Assembly: GCA_934271275.1 (NCBI GenBank)
Contig: CAKQRD010000006.1
Coordinates: 1 to 64,000, forward strand
Length of the DNA stretch: 64,000 nt
DNA from: an uncultured Clostridia bacterium
GTDB lineage: Bacteria > Bacillota > Clostridia > Christensenellales > Borkfalkiaceae
Reading direction: 5' to 3'
The first letter of the stretch is position 1, and each line of letters begins with the position of its first letter. The translations under genes and the position numbers were made by a program. Below, in pieces: positions 51,103 to 60,184 of the stretch. The notes under the pieces are model-generated. The model was not told the origin of the DNA, did not search any database, and was given only the letters and a program-made list of their open reading frames with translations.

Positions 51103-52551
51103 TTACTCCTCAGAAAGCCCGCATGCGAGCAGTTCTTCTACGGTATCTTTGTCATTATACGGGCGTTTTATACCGAAAACTTCCTGATACCTTTCCGCGC
51201 CCTTGCCCGCGATAAGCACCACGTCGCCCGTTTTCGCCATATTCAGCGCGTAAGCTATCGCTTCCTCCCGCCGCTCGACTATGACGTAGCTTTTACTTTC
51301 GGTCAAAACCCCTTTTTCTATTTCCCAGATTATGTCCATAGGCTCTTCGTAGCGCGGATTATCGCTCGTTATCACGGTGAAATCCGCGTATTTCCCGCTG
51401 ATTTCGCCCATAATCCGCCGCTTTTTCTCGTCTCTGTTCCCGCCGCACCCGAACACGCAGATAAGTCGTTTTTTAGCGACTCCGCGCAGTGCGGAGAGCG
51501 CGTTTTTAAGCCCGTCGGGGGTATGCGCGTAGTCTATGTACACCGAAAATCTGCCCGAATACGCGTTTTCGAGCCTGCCCTCAACGCCCTTTAACTGATA
51601 CAGTCCTTCCGCAACCTTATCGGTGGAAACGCCGAGAAGCGCGCACGCCGTCGCCGCCGCGAGCGCGTTGTACACGTTGAATTTCCCGATAAGCGCGAGC
51701 CGCACTCTGTACACCCTGTCGAAAAGATTGAGAACGAAGCTCGTTTCCTCGTCCTCTTCTTTAATATCTATCGCGAAAACGTCCGCGGGATTGTCTATTC
51801 CGTAAAACAGAGTGCGCCCGTTAATATTCGCAATTTCTCTGCCCGTCTCGTCGTCGCTGTTGGAAACGACGTATTTGCACTCGTTGTTCCTGAAAAAATC
51901 GAGCTTCGCCTTTTTATAGCTTTCCATATCCCCGAAAAAGTCGAGGTGGTCCTGCGTTAAATTAGTGAAAACCGCCGCCTCGAACTTTAATCCGAACGTC
52001 TTGCGCAGATACGCCGCGTGCGCGGAAACCTCCATAACCACCGTTTCCACCCCCGCGCGTTCCATTTCCGCGAAAATCTTGTATAGCACGAGCGGGTCGG
52101 GCGTGGTGAGCGACGGAGGCAAAAATTTCCCCGCGTAAAAAGTGCCGAGCGTGCCGATAAGCCCGCACTTTACCCCCGCGTTCATCAGCACCGAAGTGAT
52201 AAAATGCGTAGTGGTCGTTTTGCCGTTCGTACCCGTCACCGCCACAAGCCGCAGACTCTTTTCGGGGTTGCCGTAAAAGTTAGAAGCTATTAAACTCATC
52301 GCCGCGCGAGAATCCTTTACGATTGCCTGCGGCACGGAAACGTCGAGCCGCCTTTCGCAGACTATTGCCGCCGCGCCGTATTTTTCCGCCTGCGCCGCAA
52401 ACCTGTGCCCGTCTTTTTCTCCGCCGTTTATGCAGATGAAAAGGCTTCCTTCGCCTACCGAATTGCTGTCCGCAGTCACGTCTTTTACGTCAGTAGTCTC
52501 GTCGCCCTCTATTATCGCGCCCGTTCCCTTCAAAAGTTTTTTCAGCTCCAT
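51103..52551 (-). CDS. murE: UDP-MurNAc-tripeptide synthetase
   Basis: Adds the third amino acid of the stem peptide. About 482 residues with TGTNGKTTTTHFI, NLTQDHLDFFGDMESY and TSDNPRYEEP; the DNPR motif is the known mark of meso-diaminopimelate-adding enzymes. The ATG at 52551 is favoured with GGGGGAG upstream; an ATG at 52569 is also in frame. It follows the penicillin-binding protein gene. Confidence 0.95.
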   Translation of the reverse strand: MELKKLLKGTGAIIEGDETTDVKDVTADSNSVGEGSLFICINGGEKDGHRFAAQAEKYGAAAIVCERRLDVSVPQAIVKDSRAAMSLIASNFYGNPEKSLRLVAVTGTNGKTTTTHFITSVLMNAGVKCGLIGTLGTFYAGKFLPPSLTTPDPLVLYKIFAEMERAGVETVVMEVSAHAAYLRKTFGLKFEAAVFTNLTQDHLDFFGDMESYKKAKLDFFRNNECKYVVSNSDDETGREIANINGRTLFYGIDNPADVFAIDIKEEDEETSFVLNLFDRVYRVRLALIGKFNVYNALAAATACALLGVSTDKVAEGLYQLKGVEGRLENAYSGRFSVYIDYAHTPDGLKNALSALRGVAKKRLICVFGCGGNRDEKKRRIMGEISGKYADFTVITSDNPRYEEPMDIIWEIEKGVLTESKSYVIVERREEAIAYALNMAKTGDVVLIAGKGAERYQEVFGIKRPYNDKDTVEELLACGLSEE

Positions 52552-52613
52552 ATTCTCCCCCGTTTTCATATATTTTTTCTTTCAGTCCGTTTTGCCCGAG
52601 CTTATTGCCGTTT

Positions 52614-54353
52614 TCAATCAGTCGGCGGCACGGGCATATTTTTCAGCCTTATAATTCCCTCGAACACCTTTTTCGCGTACGGCGCGGCGACCGTGCTTCC
52701 GTAATAGCTACCCTGCGGTTCGTCCACTATAACGAGCGCGAGGTATTTCGGATCGTTTGCGGGGAAAAAACCGACGAACGAAGAAACGTATTTCCCGACC
52801 GCGATTTTTCCGTTTTCGTATTTTTGCGCCGTACCCGTTTTTCCGCCGACACGGTAATTCTCTATATACGCGTGCTTGCCCGAACCGTCTTTTACCACGC
52901 TTTCGAGCATAGAGGCGAGTATTTCGGAAGCCTTTTCGCTTATCGCCCGACCTTTGTTTTTCGGCGAAATCCGTTCCGCCACGACTCCGTTATCCGCGTA
53001 AATCTCTTCTACGAGATAGGGCGTATAATAATTGCCGCCGTTTATCGCCGCCGCGGTCGCCGCCGCAAGCTGAATACCCGTCACTGCAATCGTCTGCCCG
53101 AAAGCTATTCTCGCAAGGTCCACGTTATGCACCGCCGAAACGGGCAGAACCATTCCCTGCGCCTCGCCGCCGAAGTCCACCCCCGTCGCCTTTCCGTAGC
53201 CGAAGGCTTCTATATATTTATACATAGTCTCCTTGCCGAGCGCCATTGCTATATCGACGAAAATCGGGTTACAGCTGTTGTTCAAAGCCCCCGCGAGATT
53301 CAGCGCGGAGTGTTTGCCGTTCGCGTGATTGCTCCAACACTTCACCTTCTGCCCGTCAACGTAACGATAGCGGGAAGAGTTGAATATGTGCGAGGCGGAA
53401 AACGCCGCTTTGTTGCCCGAAAGGTATTCCTCTATATTCGCCGCCGCCGTCAGAACCTTGAACGTCGAACCCGGCTCGTAAGAGTCGCTTATAAGTCCGT
53501 TTCTTGCGAGAGAATTAAGTAGCGGCACGTCGTCTCGCGGAATATTTCCGAGATCGAGCGACGGCTTTACGCAAAGCGCGCGTATCGCCCCCGTCTGCGG
53601 ATCGAGTACGAGCATTTCGGCGGATTTGGCGGAATGAAGCTCTATCGCTTCGTCCATAGCCTCCTCGCAAAGCGCCTGCACCTCGTAATCTATCGTCAGT
53701 TTAAGATTCAGCCCGTCCGTCGCGGGGATATAAGAAGCTTTGCCGCCTTCTATCTCCACCCCGACTATGTCCGTTTCGTAAAGAATTTCGCCGTTAAGTC
53801 CCGAAAGGTATTTGTCGTAATAAAGTTCGAGTCCCGCCTGACCTTTGCCGTCGGTGGAGGTAAAGCCCAGAACCGAAGAAAGAAGCGCGCCGTAAGGATA
53901 TACGCGGGAATTGTCCCTCGAATAATACACGCCCGAAAAACCGTAAGAAATAAGCTTATCTATTTTAGCTTTTTCCACCTGCTTTTTTATAGTAACCTCG
54001 CCCGATTTGGTGTTATCGAGCTTGTTTACGATGAAATTTTCGGATAGCCCCAGCGTTTCCGAAAGCGATTTTATCAGCTTTTCCTTTTCTCTCACCGCGC
54101 TTTTTCGCACGAACACGGTGTATGTGTCCGCGTTGGAAGCGAGTACCACGCCGTTTGCGTCGGTGATTTTTCCGCGCGCGGCGACTACGGGAATTTCCCT
54201 CGTCCACTGGTCTATCGCTTTTTCCTGAAGCTTGTCGCCCCAAATAACCTGAACGTACAGAAGTCTTCCGAAAACGAATAAAAATAAAAAGGCTACCGCG
54301 ATCGTTATCGCGAATAACCTCTTTCGTAAAACAGTTATCGAATAATCTTTAAT
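52614..54353 (-). CDS. ftsI: Division-type penicillin-binding transpeptidase
   Basis: Crosslinks septal peptidoglycan. About 579 residues: one membrane helix, dimerisation domain with RGKITDANG, and transpeptidase with PGSTFK (active Ser), SCN and GGKTGTAQ. No PASTA domains. The reading frame is open from a stop near 54405 and has no ATG, GTG or TTG before 54149, which lies after the membrane helix. The best start is ATT at 54353, preceded by a GGAAGGGGGCGGAG purine run. Confidence 0.85.
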   Translation of the reverse strand: MKDYSITVLRKRLFAITIAVAFLFLFVFGRLLYVQVIWGDKLQEKAIDQWTREIPVVAARGKITDANGVVLASNADTYTVFVRKSAVREKEKLIKSLSETLGLSENFIVNKLDNTKSGEVTIKKQVEKAKIDKLISYGFSGVYYSRDNSRVYPYGALLSSVLGFTSTDGKGQAGLELYYDKYLSGLNGEILYETDIVGVEIEGGKASYIPATDGLNLKLTIDYEVQALCEEAMDEAIELHSAKSAEMLVLDPQTGAIRALCVKPSLDLGNIPRDDVPLLNSLARNGLISDSYEPGSTFKVLTAAANIEEYLSGNKAAFSASHIFNSSRYRYVDGQKVKCWSNHANGKHSALNLAGALNNSCNPIFVDIAMALGKETMYKYIEAFGYGKATGVDFGGEAQGMVLPVSAVHNVDLARIAFGQTIAVTGIQLAAATAAAINGGNYYTPYLVEEIYADNGVVAERISPKNKGRAISEKASEILASMLESVVKDGSGKHAYIENYRVGGKTGTAQKYENGKIAVGKYVSSFVGFFPANDPKYLALVIVDEPQGSYYGSTVAAPYAKKVFEGIIRLKNMPVPPTD

Positions 54354-54581
54354 TTTTCTCCGCCCCCTTCCGTTTATATTGTATTACGGAAAGGCTCGGC
54401 TTATTACGCTTTTTATCGGTTTTTCCCTTCATTCCCGATAAGCTTTAATCGGCAAAAAATCCGACCGTTTCGCTCCGCTTTCGCGTCGCCACGCTTTCGC
54501 AATCGCCTTGTTTTTTACTTCTGCGGCGTTTTCGCTTTCGCGATTTTTATCGGTAGCCTTTAAGCTTTTGCGTTTTATGCT

Positions 54582-55379
54582 TTACCGCTTAACCATATTG
54601 TAAATATTTTCCGCGGCGTTTATAACGTAATCGTCGGAAGAAACGGTGTCTATTTCGGCTATAAGTCTGTCGTATTCTGCGGCAACCGCGGCTACGTCGT
54701 CTGCAAGCGCGGCGTTGCTTCTCTTAAGCGATGCAAGCACGCCCGTATTCAGAACTATGAGCGCGAGTATCACCATAACCGCAACAGCGTACAGCGCGAC
54801 GACGATTTTACCCTTCGCGTTCAGCTTGTAGCTGCTCTTCTCGCTCTCGCGGGTTTTGGTAAGGTCTTTTATAACGCTTTCCGTTTCGCCCACGCCGAAC
54901 TGCATCGTGGTGGAAGTAGGATGAACGTCGTCCTCTTCGTATACTTCGGGAACGACCTCCTGCATCTGCGCCTGAGCCTGAGCCTGCGCTTCCGCGATAG
55001 CGGCTTGTTCCGCAGCTTTCGCCTCTTCCTCTGCCTGAAGCTCCGCAAGTCTCTGCGCTTCTTTAACCTGCGCCGCGTATTGAAGCGCGGTCTGCACGTC
55101 GTATACCTGTCCGTCGAATTCGGGATATGCGGGAGCGGGTGCGGAAGCTTTTTCCGCGGCTTCGCTTACGGCGCGGTTATCGGAATATTCCGCCTCGTCG
55201 TAATGAAGGAGCAAATCGAGATTTTTCTGCATTCTGGCTTTCGCTTCGTCCACGCTCTCCGTATGCAAAGTCGTGCGGACTTCCGCATCCTGCGCGCTCG
55301 GCGCGTTTCTTTCAAGAACGCCTACTCCGCCCGCCGTGCGTTCAGAATAGCTTTCATCTGCTTTTCTCGTCGTGTACAT
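54582..55379 (-). CDS. ftsL: FtsL-like divisome protein with long N-terminal extension
   Basis: 265 residues. One membrane helix near residue 195-215 (KIVVALYAVAVMVILALIVL) is followed by a short coiled-coil tail, as in FtsL; placement between rsmH and ftsI fits. The 190-residue cytoplasmic N-terminus is unusual: acidic, Ala/Glu-rich, with an AQAQAQAQ run, while FtsL proteins are usually near 100-120 residues. GGAGG lies eight bases before the ATG. Confidence 0.8.
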   Translation of the reverse strand: MYTTRKADESYSERTAGGVGVLERNAPSAQDAEVRTTLHTESVDEAKARMQKNLDLLLHYDEAEYSDNRAVSEAAEKASAPAPAYPEFDGQVYDVQTALQYAAQVKEAQRLAELQAEEEAKAAEQAAIAEAQAQAQAQMQEVVPEVYEEDDVHPTSTTMQFGVGETESVIKDLTKTRESEKSSYKLNAKGKIVVALYAVAVMVILALIVLNTGVLASLKRSNAALADDVAAVAAEYDRLIAEIDTVSSDDYVINAAENIYNMVKR

Positions 55380-55749
55380 AGTTAGCTCCTCCCGTTTTTT
55401 GCGTCCGAGACGCGTTTTTCGATTCCTTTTTCAGCCCTATCGAATTTTCGATTTTCTTCTGCGGGGCAACCCCGCCTTTTTGCGTTCTCCGTCGGAACGC
55501 GCGATTCCTTTTTCGGCTCTTTGCCTTTTGCGCGCCTTTTTGCGCCGCCTTTTGCGAGACCTTTCCCGCGATTTCCTTTTCCGACCGTCCGTCGTCGCCC
55601 CCGCCGTCAGGGGGCTAAAAACTTTTCTTTTTCGTGCTTTTTATATCTTAATCCGCGCTTTTCGGCACGGTTTTAAGCTTGTTCGTTTACGAAGGTTTTG
55701 TATTTTGATGAGTTTGTATTTTCGATGCCGAGCCTTCGTTTACCTTTTT
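55380..55749. other. Purine-rich spacer between rsmH and ftsL
   Basis: 370 bases without a supported gene. On the minus strand a frame from a stop near 55608 is open for about 79 codons up to just before ftsL and would code a Lys/Arg/Gly-rich peptide, but it has no ATG, GTG or TTG start. It may be decayed coding sequence. Confidence 0.4.
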
Positions 55750-56688
55750 CTAAACCTTTTCGGCAATCCGCAGCTTCGCGCTGGCGGCTCTCCCGTTTTC
55801 GGCAAGCTCTTTTTCTCCCGCCGTTATCGGGTGTCTGGTGATAAGATTTATTTCCCGCTTGTGTCCGCAAACGCACACGGGAAGGCTTTTATCGCAAATG
55901 CAGTCTTGCTCGAGTTCCTTAAAAGCTCTTTTAACCGCTCTGTCCTCCAAAGAATGAAAGCTTATCACGGCTATTCTGCCGCCCTTTTTCAGTCCCCGCG
56001 CCATCGCAGTCACCGTTTCTTTAAGCCCTTCGAGTTCTCCGTTCACCTCTATGCGAAGAGCCTGAAAGGTTCTTTTCGAGGGGTGTCCGTCCTTTTTGAA
56101 CTTTGCGGGAATGCTTTTCTCTATAATCGCGTTCAGCTCTCCGACCGTTCTTATCGGAGCAACCGACCTTGCCGCGACTATGTTTTTCGCAATGCCCGCC
56201 GCAAATCTTTCTTCGCCGTATTCCGCAAGAATTTCTTTAAGCCTTTCTTCGGGATACTCGTTTACGACGCGTTCCGCCGTGAGCGGGTTGTCCTTCCCCA
56301 TTCTCATATCGAGAAGCTCGTCCTTCGCCATATAAGAAAATCCGCGACTTCTGTCGTCAAGCTGAAAGCTCGAAACGCCGAGATCGAGAAGTATTCCGTC
56401 GAACCCGTCTATCCCGAGCGAGCTTTTTATTTCGGGGAAATTTTTGAAATTATCCTTTACGAGAGTGAATCTTCCTTCAAACTCTTTTAACCTTTCGCCC
56501 GCGCGCGTAATCGCGTAATCGTCGAGATCCGTCGCAACGAGCCGTCCGTTCGGAGCGGTTCTTCTGAGAATTTCGTAAGAATGTCCGCCGCCGCCGAGTG
56601 TGCCGTCGAAATAAATCCCGCCGCTTCTGAGGTTAAGCCCTTCCATACACTCTTCGAGAAGAACGGGAACGTGTTTAAGTTCAGGCAT
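55750..56688 (-). CDS. rsmH: 16S rRNA (cytosine(1402)-N(4))-methyltransferase
   Basis: 312 residues, formerly MraW. Motifs: HVPVLLEECMEGL, GTLGGGGHS SAM site, LDLGVSSFQLDDRSRGFSY, and SFHSLEDRAVKRAF. The start lies inside the mraZ end (eight-base overlap), so the two are translated together. Confidence 0.97.
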   Translation of the reverse strand: MPELKHVPVLLEECMEGLNLRSGGIYFDGTLGGGGHSYEILRRTAPNGRLVATDLDDYAITRAGERLKEFEGRFTLVKDNFKNFPEIKSSLGIDGFDGILLDLGVSSFQLDDRSRGFSYMAKDELLDMRMGKDNPLTAERVVNEYPEERLKEILAEYGEERFAAGIAKNIVAARSVAPIRTVGELNAIIEKSIPAKFKKDGHPSKRTFQALRIEVNGELEGLKETVTAMARGLKKGGRIAVISFHSLEDRAVKRAFKELEQDCICDKSLPVCVCGHKREINLITRHPITAGEKELAENGRAASAKLRIAEKV

Positions 56689-57109
56689 TTTTCAAAGCGT
56701 CCAGAGCGTCCGCAAGGTCGTTGAAGTTCACGTCGTTAAAGTAATCGTTCCAGACCTCCTCACTCCATATTTCTACGGCGGTAGGACCTTTGTAAATGAT
56801 TACGTTCTTATCGATTTTGGCGTATTTTCTGAGGTTTTCGGGGAGAAGAATTCTGCCCTGCTTGTCCTCTTCCGCCTGCCAGCTGTTAAATTTCAGAAAG
56901 CGCGCGGCTTTCAGCTGATTCTCTCTGAAACCGTTCACCCCCGTGAGAAGTCTTTCCGTTTCTTTCATCTGCTCGTCCGTGTAAACGTATAAGCAGCCAC
57001 CCGCGCCGACGGTAATCCAATACCCGTCGCCGAGTTCTTCGCGGAGCTTTGCCGGTATTCTCATTCTGTTCTTCGCGTCTAACTGATGCGAGTAATTTTT
57101 ACCGGCCAC
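56681..57109 (-). CDS. mraZ: Transcriptional regulator MraZ
   Basis: An AbrB-fold DNA-binding protein that controls the dcw operon. About 142 residues with two MraZ repeats (YSHQLDAKNRMRIPAKLRE and, after the midpoint, DKQGRILLPENLR). The GTG at 57109 is chosen over GTG 57118 because GGGAGG then has normal spacing and the Tyr of the first repeat falls at residue 6, as in the family. First gene of the dcw operon. Confidence 0.95.
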   Translation of the reverse strand: MAGKNYSHQLDAKNRMRIPAKLREELGDGYWITVGAGGCLYVYTDEQMKETERLLTGVNGFRENQLKAARFLKFNSWQAEEDKQGRILLPENLRKYAKIDKNVIIYKGPTAVEIWSEEVWNDYFNDVNFNDLADALDALKNA

Positions 57110-57140
57110 AAAAAACACTCCTCCCGTTTAAGGTACGATT

Positions 57141-57174
57141 ATTGTAGCACAACTTTTGACCACTGTCAACCACT
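57141..57174 (-). promoter_or_regulatory. dcw promoter with MraZ-type repeats
   Basis: Minus strand TTGACA (57164-57169) and TACAAT (57141-57146), spacer 17. Direct repeats AGTGGT (57169-57174), AGTGGT (57159-57164) and AGTTGT (57149-57154) are exactly ten bases apart and cover the -35 box and spacer. MraZ is known to bind phased GTGG-type repeats in its own promoter. Confidence 0.8.
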
Positions 57175-57206
57175 TTTTAAATTTTTTTGAACAAATTTTA
57201 AAATTT

Positions 57207-58121
57207 TTAAAGAAAATTTTGCGCGGCCATAACCACTTCGCGATAAAATTTTTCATTGAAATCTGCGTATTTTCCGATAAACAACGGGGCGTTTCCCCGC
57301 TTAAATACTGACGATTTACGTTTTTCAAAAAAATTTTTCACGGCTTTTACGGTAAAATCGTTGCCGCAAAGCGTCAAAGAGGGTTGCAAGTGGTCAACGA
57401 TTTTATTTTTTACGAACAAATAGTGCGTACAACCCAAAATCACGACGTCGAAACGCGCGCGGTGGTCAGACGGGGACAAAAGAGATCGAGCCGGCAAGTT
57501 TTTGGCGACAGGCGTGCCGCCCACGGCAAATTTGCCCGTACAGAAATAAACGCGGCACTTATTAAGCTCGTCTTCTATATTTATATTATTTAAATGAAAA
57601 GCGTTTTTCTCTATCGCGGAGGCAAGCCCCGCCGTTTCCGCTATATAAAGCCCGCGCACGGCTCTGTATCTCGAAGAGGTGAACGGCGTGGCGAAAAGAA
57701 GAGTTTTCTTTCCCGCAAGAAGCGGCGGAAAAACGGGCGGATACACGCCGAAGCATTTCACGCCCGAATAATTTTCTATATCCTTTAAAAGAGTTGCCGA
57801 CAAGGTGTTGCACGCAACGACTATCCCCTTAACACCGAACGAAAGAATATAATCGAGATTACGCATCGTAAGCGATAAAAGGTCGCTTTCCGTCCGAGAA
57901 CCGTAAGGCGCGTTGCCGTTGTCGCCGAAATATAAAAATTTTTCTTCGGGTAACCCTCTGCAAAGCGGCGCGAGAACGGAAATTCCGCCGAGTCCGCTGT
58001 CTATCACCGCTATATATTTTTCGTTTGAACCGCCCGCCCTATCCGAACTATCCGCCCTGTTTGCCACGTCCGCTTCGCTTTTTGCTTCTTCCAAGCTTTT
58101 TAAATAAAATAAATCGTTCAC
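57207..58121 (-). CDS. murI: Glutamate racemase
   Basis: Supplies D-glutamate for peptidoglycan. 304 residues with AVIDSGLGGISVL, YFGDNGNAPYG (family consensus GDxARxPYG), the catalytic Cys of VVACNTLSA and the second in LGCTHYLF. The first 33 residues are Asp/Ala/Ser-rich and not conserved. The GTG at 58121 has no clear ribosome binding site, so the start is uncertain. Upstream of and co-oriented with the dcw operon. Confidence 0.9.
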   Translation of the reverse strand: MNDLFYLKSLEEAKSEADVANRADSSDRAGGSNEKYIAVIDSGLGGISVLAPLCRGLPEEKFLYFGDNGNAPYGSRTESDLLSLTMRNLDYILSFGVKGIVVACNTLSATLLKDIENYSGVKCFGVYPPVFPPLLAGKKTLLFATPFTSSRYRAVRGLYIAETAGLASAIEKNAFHLNNINIEDELNKCRVYFCTGKFAVGGTPVAKNLPARSLLSPSDHRARFDVVILGCTHYLFVKNKIVDHLQPSLTLCGNDFTVKAVKNFFEKRKSSVFKRGNAPLFIGKYADFNEKFYREVVMAAQNFL

Positions 58122-58293
58122 GATAAATTTTATGCGAAAGCGTCGGCAAAAAGTAACGCAAGGCGGGATAGCTTATGCGCCGAAAAGCCGCTTAAACCGC
58201 GTACGGGTAAAGCTTTCCGTAAAGTTTTAAGAGCGTTTTCGGAAAAATCAGGTAAAAATATGATAAAAAGAGAGATATTCTCCCGAAATGTAG

Positions 58294-58322
58294 TTGCATT
58301 AAAAAATTTTTTATGCTAAAAT
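58294..58322 (+). promoter_or_regulatory. rpsT promoter
   Basis: TTGCAT (58294-58299) and TAAAAT (58317-58322), spacer 17, about 43 bases before the expected translation start. Confidence 0.75.
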
Positions 58323-58371
58323 ATACGAAGTATCAAATATATAACCATTACCCAAGGAGTGTGCATACGAT

Positions 58372-58842
58372 ATGCCTAACATTAAATCCGCAAAGAAAAG
58401 AGTTTTAGTTACCGACAAAAAAACGGAACAGAACAAAGCTATCCGTTCCGAATTTAAAACCGAAGTCAAAAAAGTAGAAGCGCTTATCGCCGAGAACAAA
58501 ATAGCGGAAGCCAAAGCGGCTCTTCCCCACGCGTTCGCGGTTATAGATTCCGCGGCTTCCAAAAACGTTATTCACGCCAACAATGCGGCTAACAAAAAAG
58601 CTAAGCTCGCGAAAAAGCTTTCCGCGGCTGAAAAGGTCGCTCCCGCAAAAGAAGAAGCACCCGCTCCCGTAGAGGAAGTTAAGGCTGAACCCGTCGTTGC
58701 GGCTGAACCCGTAGCGGAAGCTCCCGCTAAAAAGCCCGCGACGAGAAAGACAGCGGCTAAAAAAACGGCTGACGGTGAAACCGCTCCCAAAAAAGCGACC
58801 GCTAAAAAGACTGCCAAGAAAAAAGAAGCCGACGCGGAATAA
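58372..58842 (+). CDS. rpsT: Ribosomal protein S20 with Ala/Lys-rich C-terminal extension
   Basis: Binds 16S rRNA in the 30S subunit. Residues 1-86 are a normal S20, starting MPNIKSAKKRVLVTDKKTEQ with HANNAANKKAKLAKKL near the end. Residues 87-156 are an added low-complexity tail: first Ala/Pro/Glu/Val-rich, then Lys/Ala/Thr-rich with repeated KKTA/KKAT. The same frame, codon use and a terminator right after argue that the tail is real. AAGGAG precedes the ATG. Confidence 0.93.
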   Translation: MPNIKSAKKRVLVTDKKTEQNKAIRSEFKTEVKKVEALIAENKIAEAKAALPHAFAVIDSAASKNVIHANNAANKKAKLAKKLSAAEKVAPAKEEAPAPVEEVKAEPVVAAEPVAEAPAKKPATRKTAAKKTADGETAPKKATAKKTAKKKEADAE

Positions 58843-58867
58843 TTCTTTCGGTTAAATGGATAAAATT

Positions 58868-58898
58868 ATTCCCCCGTTTTACGCGGGGGAATTTTTTC
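58868..58898 (+). terminator. Terminator after rpsT
   Basis: ATTCCCCCG/CGGGGGAAT stem (58868-58876 with 58884-58892) followed by six T residues. Confidence 0.9.
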
Positions 58899-59040
58899 GT
58901 TTAAATTTTTAGACATCGAAACGATATTTCACCCGCAAAAAGCCGACTGCCAGCGCGATTGTCTTTATCGTCTTTTTTGACTTTTCGCCCCTTTCGCATT
59001 TATCGTTTCTCTCGGCGGAATAATCATTTAAAACATATTT

Positions 59041-59083
59041 TAAAAAAATTTTGCGGCGGCGCATCGTTCGCTGCGCCGCCGCA
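59041..59083 (-). terminator. Terminator after lgt
   Basis: GCGGCGGCGCA/TGCGCCGCCGC stem (59053-59063 with 59072-59082) followed on the minus strand by AAAATTTTTTT, eight bases past the lgt stop. Confidence 0.85.
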
Positions 59084-59090
59084 TTCAAAT

Positions 59091-60062
59091 TTATCTTTTA
59101 ACCTTATCCTGTTTTTCCTTGTTTTCGGAACTATTTTCTTCCGACTTTAAGCCTTCCGTCTTTACTTCTTCCGTTTCCGTATCGTCAATCTCGTCAGCTT
59201 CCGTTTTCAAGGTTTCCCCTTCCAAAACTTCCCCCACGCTCTCCTCGGGAAGTTTAAGCGGAATTTTTCTTATTATATAAAAGACGATAAGCGCGATTCC
59301 GAGGACGATAAACACTATCGACTGCCATTGCGAGGGATATAATCCCAAAACGACCGCTCCCCTGTCGTCCGCACGGAAAAATTCTATAAACATTCTCCAC
59401 GCGCCGTAAGCAATCAGATAAACCTGCATCGTTATATTACTGCGTTTGAAATAAAGAACGGACAAAACCGCAAACAACGCGAACAGGAAAACCGCTTCGT
59501 ACAGCTGCGTAGGAACGTAATAGCCATTCGTCGCTCCAAACGGTTCCATATAAATTCCGCCCAAAAAACTGCCGTTATAGCTGCTTCCGAGATACGCGCC
59601 GCGACAGCACCCCGCAAACAAACAGCCTATTCTTCCGAACGCGTGCGCTATCGTTATGCAGCAAGGCGCGCACAAAAGCGTTTTATTGAACTCCTTAACG
59701 TGCAAATTTTCCCTCGAACCCTTGAATACGAGTTTGCCACCGAGGAAATAAACGAGCAAAAACGACACCGCGCCGCCTATCACGCCGCCCATAAAGGTTA
59801 TTCCCGCGTTGTAGAAATCGAAATTCTTAAACCCGTTGTCTATCCAGTCGTAAATCGCCTGATACAGCTTGGCGAACAAAAAACCGAGCGCTATTGCAAT
59901 CAACGCCACGACGAACGTGAAATCCTGCACGTCCGCGGGCATATTTTTGCGCTTTGTATATTGATAATAAACGATAAGGCACGCGATTATCCCTATGGCT
60001 ATACAGACTCCGTAAAGATATACGCCCCTGCCGAAAAGATGAAACAATGCTTTGTTATACAT
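59091..60062 (-). CDS. lgt: Prolipoprotein diacylglyceryl transferase
   Basis: Transfers diacylglycerol from phosphatidylglycerol to lipobox cysteines. 323 residues, seven membrane helices, with the signature HAFGRIGCLFAGCCRG, YVPTQLYEA and RMFIEFFRADDRG. A Glu/Lys-rich cytoplasmic tail of about 50 residues is added. It would process the lipoproteins at 13538 and 22214. GAGGAG precedes the ATG. Confidence 0.93.
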   Translation of the reverse strand: MYNKALFHLFGRGVYLYGVCIAIGIIACLIVYYQYTKRKNMPADVQDFTFVVALIAIALGFLFAKLYQAIYDWIDNGFKNFDFYNAGITFMGGVIGGAVSFLLVYFLGGKLVFKGSRENLHVKEFNKTLLCAPCCITIAHAFGRIGCLFAGCCRGAYLGSSYNGSFLGGIYMEPFGATNGYYVPTQLYEAVFLFALFAVLSVLYFKRSNITMQVYLIAYGAWRMFIEFFRADDRGAVVLGLYPSQWQSIVFIVLGIALIVFYIIRKIPLKLPEESVGEVLEGETLKTEADEIDDTETEEVKTEGLKSEENSSENKEKQDKVKR

Positions 60063-60184
60063 TCGTACTCCTCGTCCGTTCTTTAGTTATAATATTTCAC
60101 TATCGTTCGTTTCGTTATTTACGGTTACATTATACCGCCGCGCGAAAAAAAAGTCAATAAAAAATTTTTGACGTACGATTTTAT

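Noticed and set aside
55372..56490. 372-codon plus-strand ORF
   Set aside because: A shadow of rsmH on the other strand; Arg/Phe-rich composition typical of antisense frames here.
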